Source: Actinomycetota bacterium (GTDB taxonomy: Bacteria; Actinomycetota; Actinomycetes; S36-B12; UBA5976). Taken from it: DNA of 22,489 nt. The position numbers and the translations under genes were made by a program. Of this stretch, positions 14,961-21,001 are shown piece by piece (within the stretch, counting starts at the first letter, position 1; each line of letters opens with the position of its first letter). The notes beneath the pieces are model-generated. The model was given only the letters and a program-made list of their open reading frames with translations, was not told the DNA's origin and ran no database searches. The stretch spans positions 1 through 22,489 of the forward strand of contig JAFMIT010000014.1 in NCBI GenBank assembly GCA_017853815.1. The letters are read 5' to 3'.

Positions 14961-15962
14961 ATGGAATTTCGCTATCTCGGCTCGAGCGGCCTCAAAGTCT
15001 CTGAAATCTCGTACGGCAACTGGCTGACCCACGGCACCCAGGTGGAGGAGTGGGCCGCGACTGCATGTGTCAACGCGGCCTGGGACTCCGGCGTCACCAC
15101 CTTCGATACCGCCGATGTCTACGCCAATACGGTCGCTGAGGAAGTGCTCGGTCGCGCTCTCCAAGGCAAGCGTCGCGAAAGCCTCGAGATTTTCACCAAG
15201 GTCTATTTCCAAACCGGACCTGGCGGCCCGAATGATCGTGGCCTGAGCCGCAAGCACATCATGGAGTCATGCAACGCGTCACTGCGTCGCCTCCAGACTG
15301 ACTATGTCGATCTCTACCAAGCCCATCGTTTCGACTACGAGACACCGCTCGAAGAAACTCTGCGAGCCTTCGACGATCTTGTGCGCCAAGGAAAAGTGCT
15401 TTACGTCGGTGTGAGTGAATGGTCGGCGAAGCAAATCGAAGCTGCCGTGAAGATCTCTAAAGAAATGGGCTTCACTCGTTTGATCAGCAATCAACCTCAG
15501 TACTCAATGCTGTGGCGAGTCATCGAAAAGAAAGTCATTCCAACCTCTGTCGAACACGGCATCGGCCAAATTGTGTGGTCGCCACTTGCGCAAGGCATTC
15601 TGACGGGCAAGTACCTGCCAGGTCAGCCGGCTCCTGAAGGTTCTCGCGCGGCCGACGATCGCATCAACGGTTTCGTGAAGGGCTGGTTCAGTGATGAGTT
15701 GCTCAGCGCAGTTCAAGAAATTAAACCGATTGCCGCTGAGCATGGGCTCTCACTGTCACAGTTCTCGCTTGCGTGGGTACTCCAAAATCCAGCTGTCTCT
15801 TCCGCCATCATCGGTGCGAGCCGACCAGAGCAGGTCTACGAAAACGTCAAGGCCAGCGGCGTAAAGCTCGAAGCCGATGTGTTGGCGAAAGTCGATGCGA
15901 TTTTGGAGCCATTCATCAAGCGTGACCCCAAGTTGACCCAGTCACCGAAGCCCCGGGCGTAG
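14961..15962 (+). CDS. Aldo/keto reductase, Kv-beta-like family
   Basis: NADPH-dependent carbonyl reductase with a TIM-barrel fold, 333 residues. The catalytic tetrad is visible: Asp49 and Tyr54 in TFDTADVYAN, Lys80 in IFTKVYF, and His122 in DLYQAHRFD. NADPH-binding segments are SPLAQGILTGKY (207-218) and GASRPEQVYENV (285-296). The wording of the motifs (YGNWLTHG, LYQAHRFDYETPLEETL) places it with the potassium-channel beta-subunit/YghZ group, which reduces small aldehydes such as methylglyoxal. I chose the ATG at 14961 because homologues start at MEFRYLG; TTG/GTG starts at 14919-14922 would add an unconserved stretch. There is no clear ribosome site. Its last 47 bases overlap the convergent membrane-protein gene. 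The physiological substrate is unknown. Confidence 0.9.
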   Translation: MEFRYLGSSGLKVSEISYGNWLTHGTQVEEWAATACVNAAWDSGVTTFDTADVYANTVAEEVLGRALQGKRRESLEIFTKVYFQTGPGGPNDRGLSRKHIMESCNASLRRLQTDYVDLYQAHRFDYETPLEETLRAFDDLVRQGKVLYVGVSEWSAKQIEAAVKISKEMGFTRLISNQPQYSMLWRVIEKKVIPTSVEHGIGQIVWSPLAQGILTGKYLPGQPAPEGSRAADDRINGFVKGWFSDELLSAVQEIKPIAAEHGLSLSQFSLAWVLQNPAVSSAIIGASRPEQVYENVKASGVKLEADVLAKVDAILEPFIKRDPKLTQSPKPRA

Positions 15963-16485
15963 TTCCGCGAGGGTTGCGTCGATCGAGGTAACCCTCCACC
16001 GCGTACACGCCACCAATGATGACGCCTGGCAACATCAGGGCGCTTGTTGATCCACCTAGCAGACTTGCATGCGCGCCGAGCGCTACAAACATGGCGAGAA
16101 TGGGTGAAATCGCGACGAGCATCATGAGTGAGCCACCGAATAGTTCGTCGTGGTAGCGCGCGAAAACACTCAACCCGAAAACCAAGGCAAACGTGCCGAT
16201 GCCCAGCACTGGGCCAGTGCGATTGAGGAAATCTCGCCAACTCTCTTGCCAATAAGCCTGAGACCACGAAATCACCACCGAAATCAGCGACAGCGCTAAC
16301 AGTGGAGCGTGCATGCCAGCAGGGAATCTCCACGCCAGCAGACCAAGCACCAGCATGGGAAGTACGAACGCACTCATCATCCCGACAGCTTGCCAACCAC
16401 CAGGATCTTCAAACGCATAACCAGAAATAAACAACGTCGCTAAAACGGCGAATCCGTTGAGGACGTAAAAAGCAACCTTGCGCAT
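15916..16485 (-). CDS. Polytopic membrane protein of unknown function
   Basis: A 189-residue protein with about six hydrophobic segments and no signature I recognise. The start is fixed by a strong ribosome site (AAGGAGG four bases before the ATG); upstream ATG/GTG codons would lack one. The segments begin KVAFYVLNGFAVLATLFISG, then a turn with EDPGGWQAVGMM, and later a short hydrophilic loop with RYHDELFGG. The C-terminal tail (YLDRRNPRGTTPGASVTGS) is hydrophilic and is encoded where the gene overlaps the aldo/keto reductase by 47 bp. It is divergent from the epimerase gene with 105 bp between. The function cannot be inferred; it could be a small integral membrane regulator or transporter component. 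Confidence 0.75.
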   Translation of the reverse strand: MRKVAFYVLNGFAVLATLFISGYAFEDPGGWQAVGMMSAFVLPMLVLGLLAWRFPAGMHAPLLALSLISVVISWSQAYWQESWRDFLNRTGPVLGIGTFALVFGLSVFARYHDELFGGSLMMLVAISPILAMFVALGAHASLLGGSTSALMLPGVIIGGVYAVEGYLDRRNPRGTTPGASVTGSTWGHA

Positions 16486-16578
16486 GACGCCTCCTTGCTC
16501 ATTCCTGATAGTCCTCGCCGGGCAGCAAAGATGGGAGAGCCTTTCGTCCCGCATTCATCAACTTTTCGGTGAAGGGTC

Positions 16579-16584
16579 AATAAT
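16579..16584 (+). promoter_or_regulatory. -10-like element of a putative leaderless promoter
   Basis: AATAAT (five of six matches to TATAAT) is followed by exactly six bases and the ATG of the epimerase gene. No Shine-Dalgarno is present. No clear -35 is visible. Confidence 0.5.
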
Positions 16585-16590
16585 CAGCGC

Positions 16591-17484
16591 ATGCGAATTC
16601 TGTTTATTGGTGGCACGCGTTTCGTCGGACTGCATATGGCACGAGAAGCGGTGCGTCGTGGTCATGATGTGACTGTCTTCCATCGCGAACCAAAAGACTT
16701 GGTGGGCCTCGAAACCGTCTCCCATATTTATGGCAACCGTGACTCAGACCTCTCGGGCTTGCACGACACTCACTGGGATGCTGTTGTTGACTGCTGTGGC
16801 TATCGACCAGCGCAGGTGGAGCTACTCGCGAGTGCACTCGGCACTCGGGCCGGCAAGTTTGTGTTCATCTCCACGGTGTCTGCGTATGCCGAAGACATCC
16901 CACCATTGGCAGTCGAAACCGATCGGTTGGCGGACACCGATTCGCTGGAAGAAGCGGATTCGTTGAGCGTGGTTGTTACGGGCGAAAACTACGGTCCACT
17001 GAAAGTTCTATGCGAACAGTCGACACTTCGCCACTATCCAGATGCACTGATTATTCGCCCGACATTTGTTATTGGTCCTGATGACTACACCAATCGGTTT
17101 ACCAAGCATGTGCTCGAGGTGCGAGCTGGTGGAGTAGTTCAGGCGCCCGAACCACAAAGTGCAGCCTGGCAGTACATCGATGCGCGTGATCTCGCCGCCT
17201 TCACCATCGATGCAATTGAGAACAACCTCTCAGGGGCATTCACGGTGGCCGCTCCGTCAGGCGGCATCACGTACGGCGACATGATGTCGGCGATCGTCGA
17301 GGCGACAGGCGATAGCGCAGCCACGGTTGAGTGGATTTCACCAGAGGCAGCACAAGGTCGAGAGTCAGAGTTTCCCTTCTGGGCTGGCGGCGAGAGCATT
17401 GGCATGCTTCAGATGAATACCACCAAAGCACTCAATGCGGGTCTGACCTCACGACCCTTGCTCGACACCATTCGCGACATCTAA
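16591..17484 (+). CDS. NAD(P)-dependent epimerase/dehydratase-like SDR
   Basis: Extended or atypical short-chain dehydrogenase/reductase, 297 residues. The N-terminal Rossmann motif is ILFIGGTRFVG (3-13), the GGTxFxG variant seen in the CSP41/atypical SDR group. A catalytic-like Tyr134-x-x-x-Lys138 lies in ENYGPLKVLCE, with Ser94/Thr95 in VFISTVSAY. RPTFVIGPDDYTNRF (156-170) and WQYIDARDLAAF (193-204) are typical extended-SDR substrate-side segments. Members act on nucleotide sugars, but some bind RNA or have lost catalysis, so the substrate is not assigned. The ATG follows a -10-like hexamer with no ribosome site. The last 36 bases overlap the convergent M48 protease gene. Confidence 0.85.
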   Translation: MRILFIGGTRFVGLHMAREAVRRGHDVTVFHREPKDLVGLETVSHIYGNRDSDLSGLHDTHWDAVVDCCGYRPAQVELLASALGTRAGKFVFISTVSAYAEDIPPLAVETDRLADTDSLEEADSLSVVVTGENYGPLKVLCEQSTLRHYPDALIIRPTFVIGPDDYTNRFTKHVLEVRAGGVVQAPEPQSAAWQYIDARDLAAFTIDAIENNLSGAFTVAAPSGGITYGDMMSAIVEATGDSAATVEWISPEAAQGRESEFPFWAGGESIGMLQMNTTKALNAGLTSRPLLDTIRDI

Positions 17485-18717
17485 CGCCTCGAGCCGTTGC
17501 ATAAGCGGCGGATGAGTCGCGTGGATTTTGACCCACAACGGATGCGGATTGAGGTTGGACAACGCATCAATCGAAATCTTTGCAAGCCCACTGCGCAGGT
17601 GAGGGCCGGGGTAAGTTGAGGTTGAAAACTCGTCAGCATCAAACTCTTTAGCCCGCGAATATGCCATCGAAATCATGCTAATCACCATGTCGAGTGGCGT
17701 GAGCAAGAGCAAGAAACCGAGAGCCCCAAGATGGAAGGACGCTACGTCGCCACCGAGGGCGAGCGAGATAGCGTCGAAGTTGAGTGCAACTCCCAGCAGT
17801 CCGAGTAGCAGAAATGTCTGGAAAGCACTCATGTAGAGCATTGTGAAGATGTGTTTGCGTTTGTAATGGCCAACTTCATGTGCCAACACCGCCACTACTT
17901 CTTCTGTTGTCAACTTCTCGATGAGCGTATCGAAGAGCACGATGGTTTTTGCGCGGCCAATGCCCGCGAAATACGCGTTTGCTTTGGTGCTGCGCTTGCT
18001 GCCATCCATCACGAACAAGCGACCGATTTCGTATCCCTGTGAGGTGCAGTAAGCGACAATCGCATCGCGCAATTCACCATCGGGCAAGATCGTCAACTTA
18101 TTGAAAAGCGGTGTGATGACCGTTGTGCCCCATGCGAACATCGCAAGCGAAAAGAGGGTGAACGTCACCCAACCAGCAAACCAAAAGTTCGTTCCAAGCA
18201 CCTGGTAAAGGCTCGCAAGCGCACCGAGCAGCAATCCAATCAGAACGCCAGAAATCACGAGACCTTTGAGTTTGTCAGTGATGAACGTCAGTGGCGTTGT
18301 CGTGTTGAAATCGAATTTAGCTTCGATCACGAAAGTTCGATAAATTGAAAAAGGCAGACCAGCGACGGTACTAATCAGGCCCAATGCCAAGAAAAATGCA
18401 ACCGATACGACAACTTCGTTAGTGCTGTACCCGCGCACAAAAGAATCAAGCGCGCCGGCCCATCCGAATGCGAGCGCGAGGACTGTGACGACTGTCGTGA
18501 TAACGCCTTCAATCACCCCGAAGCCGTATTTGGCTTTTTCGTAACTCAGAGACTTTTGACGTTTCTCAGCATCGTAAAGATCGGCGAACTTTTCTGGCAC
18601 TGGCAGTTCGCTGTGTTTGAGGTTGAGGCGATCGACAATCGCGTCGAATGCGTACGCAATCACCACCAAGCTAATCAGGACGGCGGACAACGCGTTGGCG
18701 GAATTTTCGAGACTCAC
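17449..18717 (-). CDS. M48-family integral membrane metalloprotease (Ste24/CAAX protease 1-like)
   Basis: Zinc endopeptidase embedded in the membrane, 422 residues. HEVGH (280-284) supplies two His ligands and the catalytic Glu, and KEFDAD (Glu358) supplies the third ligand. SKRSTKANAYFAGIG before the zinc helix and THPPLMQRLEAL near the end are family signatures. About seven hydrophobic segments surround the active site. Bacterial members are mostly uncharacterised; HtpX-like quality control or lipoprotein processing are the usual suggestions. The frame is open for 37 more codons upstream, but that part lies inside the neighbour gene and is Arg-rich. I chose the GTG at 18717: it has GGAGG four bases before it and overlaps the neighbour's TGA as GTGA, so the two genes are translationally coupled. 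Confidence 0.92.
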   Translation of the reverse strand: MSLENSANALSAVLISLVVIAYAFDAIVDRLNLKHSELPVPEKFADLYDAEKRQKSLSYEKAKYGFGVIEGVITTVVTVLALAFGWAGALDSFVRGYSTNEVVVSVAFFLALGLISTVAGLPFSIYRTFVIEAKFDFNTTTPLTFITDKLKGLVISGVLIGLLLGALASLYQVLGTNFWFAGWVTFTLFSLAMFAWGTTVITPLFNKLTILPDGELRDAIVAYCTSQGYEIGRLFVMDGSKRSTKANAYFAGIGRAKTIVLFDTLIEKLTTEEVVAVLAHEVGHYKRKHIFTMLYMSAFQTFLLLGLLGVALNFDAISLALGGDVASFHLGALGFLLLLTPLDMVISMISMAYSRAKEFDADEFSTSTYPGPHLRSGLAKISIDALSNLNPHPLWVKIHATHPPLMQRLEALDVANGVEQGS

Positions 18718-19145
18718 AATTCCTCCAACTGCGAACGGATGAGTCCGGCGTCTTCTGCTCTTGTTTCGTAGGCGAGCTCGGCGTGGGCCAGACCGATGTA
18801 CAGCTGTTTCGTGAGTTCGTCTCCGCATGCCTTGCTCGCACGGGCCACGCCCTCATAAATACTTGCCTTAAGCCAGGCCGGAAACTTCTCTGCGATTTGG
18901 CTTTCTGCATGGCGGGCGTACTGCAGTCCAATGATCGGTTGCCCAATCGCCACGTACGCGCGACTAATCATCCAGTCGGCAATTGAGAGCGGCTCCGCCC
19001 CGCCCACTTGATGCCAGTGGTAGCGCGACGCAAAAGCATTCGTGATCAGTTCACGGTCAGCATCGGGGCTGCGCTCACCGTCCAATAGATCCCAGCAACG
19101 ATTAAATGTCTGGCTGGCGAGCTTCTCGTGTACCGAAATATCCAT
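18714..19145 (-). CDS. Conserved hypothetical helical-repeat (TPR-like) protein
   Basis: A 143-residue, all-alpha, soluble protein without a named domain that I can assign. It reads as paired helices (SIADWMISRAYVAIGQPIIG, LQYARHAESQIAE, WLKASIYEGVARASKACGD, TKQLYIGLAHAELAYET) typical of a degenerate tetratricopeptide array, with YHWHQVGG before them. The start is the ATG at 19145: no ribosome site is present, but TATCCT stands exactly six bases before it. Its TGA overlaps the GTG of the M48 protease gene, so it is the first gene of a coupled pair and may act with or regulate the protease. The function is unknown. Confidence 0.75.
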   Translation of the reverse strand: MDISVHEKLASQTFNRCWDLLDGERSPDADRELITNAFASRYHWHQVGGAEPLSIADWMISRAYVAIGQPIIGLQYARHAESQIAEKFPAWLKASIYEGVARASKACGDELTKQLYIGLAHAELAYETRAEDAGLIRSQLEEL

Positions 19146-19151
19146 TCGGGG

Positions 19152-19157
19152 AGGATA
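19152..19157 (-). promoter_or_regulatory. -10-like element of a putative leaderless promoter (minus strand)
   Basis: Read on the minus strand, TATCCT is followed by six bases (CCCCGA) and the ATG at 19145. It lies in the 33-bp gap between two divergent start codons. No Shine-Dalgarno is present. Confidence 0.5.
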
Positions 19158-19165
19158 GCCAGTGT

Positions 19166-19171
19166 TAACCT
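19166..19171 (+). promoter_or_regulatory. -10-like element of a putative leaderless promoter
   Basis: TAACCT is followed by seven bases (CGACGCT) and the ATG at 19179. It lies 8 bp from the divergent -10-like element, so the two polymerase sites would overlap. Confidence 0.45.
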
Positions 19172-19178
19172 CGACGCT

Positions 19179-19652
19179 ATGACTCAGTCACCAGACATTT
19201 CCACCATTGCCAACGACTACGCCGCCGCTACTCAGTTCTTTAACGAGTGCATTGAGCGCGTCACCGACGCCAACATCGATCGCTGTGAACCAGGTGAATG
19301 GACTGCGCGTCAGGTCATTCACCATGTCGCTGACAGCGAAGCGCAGTCGTATGCGCGTCTCCGCCGGTTGTTGGCAGAGCCAAACCCTGTCATTCAGGGC
19401 TACGACGAGGCGGCGTGGGCTGAGTGCGCGGCCCTGGGCTACGAAGAGTTGCCCATCGAAAACTCTGTCGCGGTATATCGCGCAGTCAGAGCCGCCTCTT
19501 TGGATTTGATTAAGAGGCTGCAGCCAAGTGATCTCGCTCTCGCTGGCGTGCACACTGAGGCTGGCCCCTATGACGTTGAGCGCTGGCTGAAGACCTACAG
19601 CAACCATCCTCGCGAGCACGGCGAGCAGCTCCTGCGAGCGATTAATTCGTAA
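19179..19652 (+). CDS. DinB-superfamily putative metal-dependent protein
   Basis: A 157-residue four-helix-bundle protein. The DinB/YfiT-like metal triad is visible as His48/His49 in QVIHHVADSE and His143 plus His147 in SNHPREHGEQLL, with GEWTARQV in the first helix region. In actinobacteria related proteins are thiol-dependent (mycothiol) transferases or isomerases; others are stress-induced with no known reaction. The reaction here is not predictable. The start is placed at 19179 because homologues begin shortly before the NDYAAATQFFNE helix. An earlier in-frame codon at 19128 would run into the divergent gene. No ribosome site is present, but a -10-like hexamer lies seven bases upstream. 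Confidence 0.82.
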   Translation: MTQSPDISTIANDYAAATQFFNECIERVTDANIDRCEPGEWTARQVIHHVADSEAQSYARLRRLLAEPNPVIQGYDEAAWAECAALGYEELPIENSVAVYRAVRAASLDLIKRLQPSDLALAGVHTEAGPYDVERWLKTYSNHPREHGEQLLRAINS

Positions 19653-19730
19653 GCCAGAAAGATTTCTGAACCTAGCGACACCATCACCGTACGTACGACT
19701 TTTGAACTACGACCAACCTGAGAGGTTGTT

Positions 19731-20147
19731 ATGAAGAATCGACTTGCATCCGCGCTAGCGGTAGCTCTGCTGGGCTTGACCTTCTCCGCGACTGCCAGCT
19801 TTGCAACTGACCCAACCGATGCCGCTACCGATGTCGCAGTGGATCCGGTCGATCCTCTTGCAACTGACATGCCAGTTGATGCAGTTGCTTACAGCGCTGC
19901 AGATCCCACCGCTACGGATGCACCGACTGACGTTGTCGTAGACGACCCAGCCGCCATCGACCCAGCCGCAGACGCAGGTACAGAGGTTTCTCCAGAGGCG
20001 ATGCGCGCTCTCACCATGGGAGCACCTATGGCTGCAAACGCGCCGGCAGAGGAAGACTCATCGTCACCAGTTCTTCCGATTGCGCTAGCGGCAGTTGCCG
20101 CTGCAGGCGCTGGCTACCTCGTTCGTCGTCGCAAAGTCACTCAGTAG
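19731..20147 (+). CDS. Small acidic secreted/surface protein with C-terminal membrane anchor
   Basis: A 138-residue protein of unknown function. A signal peptide (KNR, hydrophobic 5-20) ends near SFA (about residue 25). The mature region 26-112 is low-complexity and rich in Asp, Ala, Thr, Pro and Val (DPTDAATDVAVDPVDPLATD and similar degenerate repeats), with about 14 Asp and no Lys or Arg before Arg92. The C-terminus has SSSPVLP, a hydrophobic helix (about 114-130) and the basic tail RRRK. This three-part tail resembles a cell-wall sorting signal without an LPxTG motif, or a simple stop-transfer anchor. GAGAGG five bases before the ATG is a good ribosome site. A perfect hairpin follows the stop by 9 nt. 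No sortase gene is visible in the window. Confidence 0.8.
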   Translation: MKNRLASALAVALLGLTFSATASFATDPTDAATDVAVDPVDPLATDMPVDAVAYSAADPTATDAPTDVVVDDPAAIDPAADAGTEVSPEAMRALTMGAPMAANAPAEEDSSSPVLPIALAAVAAAGAGYLVRRRKVTQ

Positions 20148-20156
20148 GCCCACCCT

Positions 20157-20194
20157 CTGCATTTAGACCACTGTTTTCAGTGGTCTAAATGCAG
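20157..20194 (+). terminator. 17-bp perfect hairpin, probable terminator
   Basis: CTGCATTTAGACCACTG and its exact complement flank a TTTT loop, 9 nt after the acidic-protein stop and 15 nt before the next -10-like element. No T-tract follows, so termination is inferred from position and stem strength. Full symmetry lets it act on either strand. Confidence 0.75.
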
Positions 20195-20209
20195 AACGTT
20201 CGGTATTCG

Positions 20210-20215
20210 TAGGCT
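20210..20215 (+). promoter_or_regulatory. -10-like element of a putative leaderless promoter
   Basis: TAGGCT is followed by exactly six bases and the GTG of the GDT1 gene. There is no Shine-Dalgarno. The same hexamer precedes the FAD dehydrogenase start on the other strand. Confidence 0.5.
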
Positions 20216-20221
20216 AGGCGC

Positions 20222-20830
20222 GTGACTTTCGACATCATCGTCTTTCTGACCACGTTCGCTTTGATCCTTCCAGCGGAGTTGCCGGACAAGTCGTTTCTTA
20301 TGACTTTGGTCCTCGCAACCAAGCAGCCGCGCTTCGCGGTGTGGGTCGGCGCATCGATTGCGTTCGCACTTCAGGCCACTATCGCGGTTTCAGCGGGTGG
20401 CCTTTTGTCCGCACTTCCGCGTAAGCCGGTTGTCGGTGTGGTCATGCTTATCTTCATGGCGGGAGCAGTCTTTTTGTTCCGCTCCGCCTGGAAAGAACGT
20501 CAACAAATTGGTGTCGAAACCGAAGACGTTGCAGAGGCAAACACCCGTCGTACCTGGGGTTCAGCCATGCTCCTGACGTTGGGCGTCATCTTTACGGCCG
20601 AGTGGGGTGACATCACGCAGATTTCAGCGGCAGCTAACGCCGCGGCTACAGGGAATCCACTATCTGTTGGCTTAGGCGCATGGGCCGCCGAGATCACCGT
20701 GGCTGGACTGGGGGTCTGGTTAGGTGACCGGATACGCGGACGGATTCATCCTTCGCGCCTGCACGCAATCACGGGCATCGTTCTGTCTGTGCTCTCAATC
20801 GTTGCAATGCGTGAGTTCATTCTCGCGTAG
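20222..20830 (+). CDS. GDT1/TMEM165-family (UPF0016) cation transporter
   Basis: Membrane protein of 202 residues with six predicted helices in two inverted halves. Each half carries the family ion-binding motif E-x-G-D-(K/R)-(S/T) in modified form: AELPDKSF (Glu19, Asp22) and AEWGDITQ (Glu127, Asp130). Characterised members exchange Mn2+ or Ca2+ for protons; bacterial ones commonly export manganese. A loop rich in charge (KERQQIGVETEDVAEANTRR, about 91-110) links the halves on the cytoplasmic side. The GTG start has no ribosome site and follows TAGGCT by six bases, so the transcript is probably leaderless. It stands alone between two terminator-like hairpins. No Mn riboswitch is visible upstream. 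Confidence 0.88.
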   Translation: MTFDIIVFLTTFALILPAELPDKSFLMTLVLATKQPRFAVWVGASIAFALQATIAVSAGGLLSALPRKPVVGVVMLIFMAGAVFLFRSAWKERQQIGVETEDVAEANTRRTWGSAMLLTLGVIFTAEWGDITQISAAANAAATGNPLSVGLGAWAAEITVAGLGVWLGDRIRGRIHPSRLHAITGIVLSVLSIVAMREFILA

Positions 20831-21001
20831 CTTGCCGATGTCCGAATTTGCTTTTGAAACGATACGAGAGTTCAAGACTCCGTAAGTTTTCGAAATTTTG
20901 GGCGTTTGGATTTGCACTAAATCGCCTCAATGAGTAATTTTTGCCTTGCTCGATTGCTGCTGCATCCCCCGTCGGTGGCAATCGAGTTTTTTATTGCCGT
21001 T
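20831..21001 (+). other. 171-bp intergenic region with possible small RNA
   Basis: No coding frame is convincing. A bulged hairpin is possible around the GATTT/AAATC pair (within about 20900-20930), and a clear Rho-independent terminator ends at 20992. Terminator polarity is plus, 118 nt after the GDT1 stop. It therefore ends either a long GDT1 3' UTR or an independent small RNA. I found no well-spaced promoter inside the gap. Confidence 0.35.
20949..20992 (+). terminator. Rho-independent terminator
   Basis: Stem CTCGATTGC / GCAATCGAG (9 bp, perfect) with a 20-nt loop containing five consecutive C, followed by six T. It is the only terminator in the window with a real T-tract. It acts on the plus strand. 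Its distance from the GDT1 stop is unusually large. Confidence 0.8.

Noticed and set aside
15836..16396. 186-codon minus-strand frame overlapping the membrane-protein gene in another frame
   Set aside because: The chosen frame has a strong ribosome site and regular membrane segments; this one is Arg-rich without structure and runs deep into the aldo/keto reductase gene.
18718..18828. Upstream extension of the M48 protease by 37 codons
   Set aside because: It is Arg-rich, lies inside the upstream gene and ignores the GGAGG-supported GTG at 18717.
20949..20992. Assignment of the C-rich hairpin as a 6C RNA
   Set aside because: The known motif needs two stem-loops with runs of six or more C; here only one loop has five C, so only a terminator is called.
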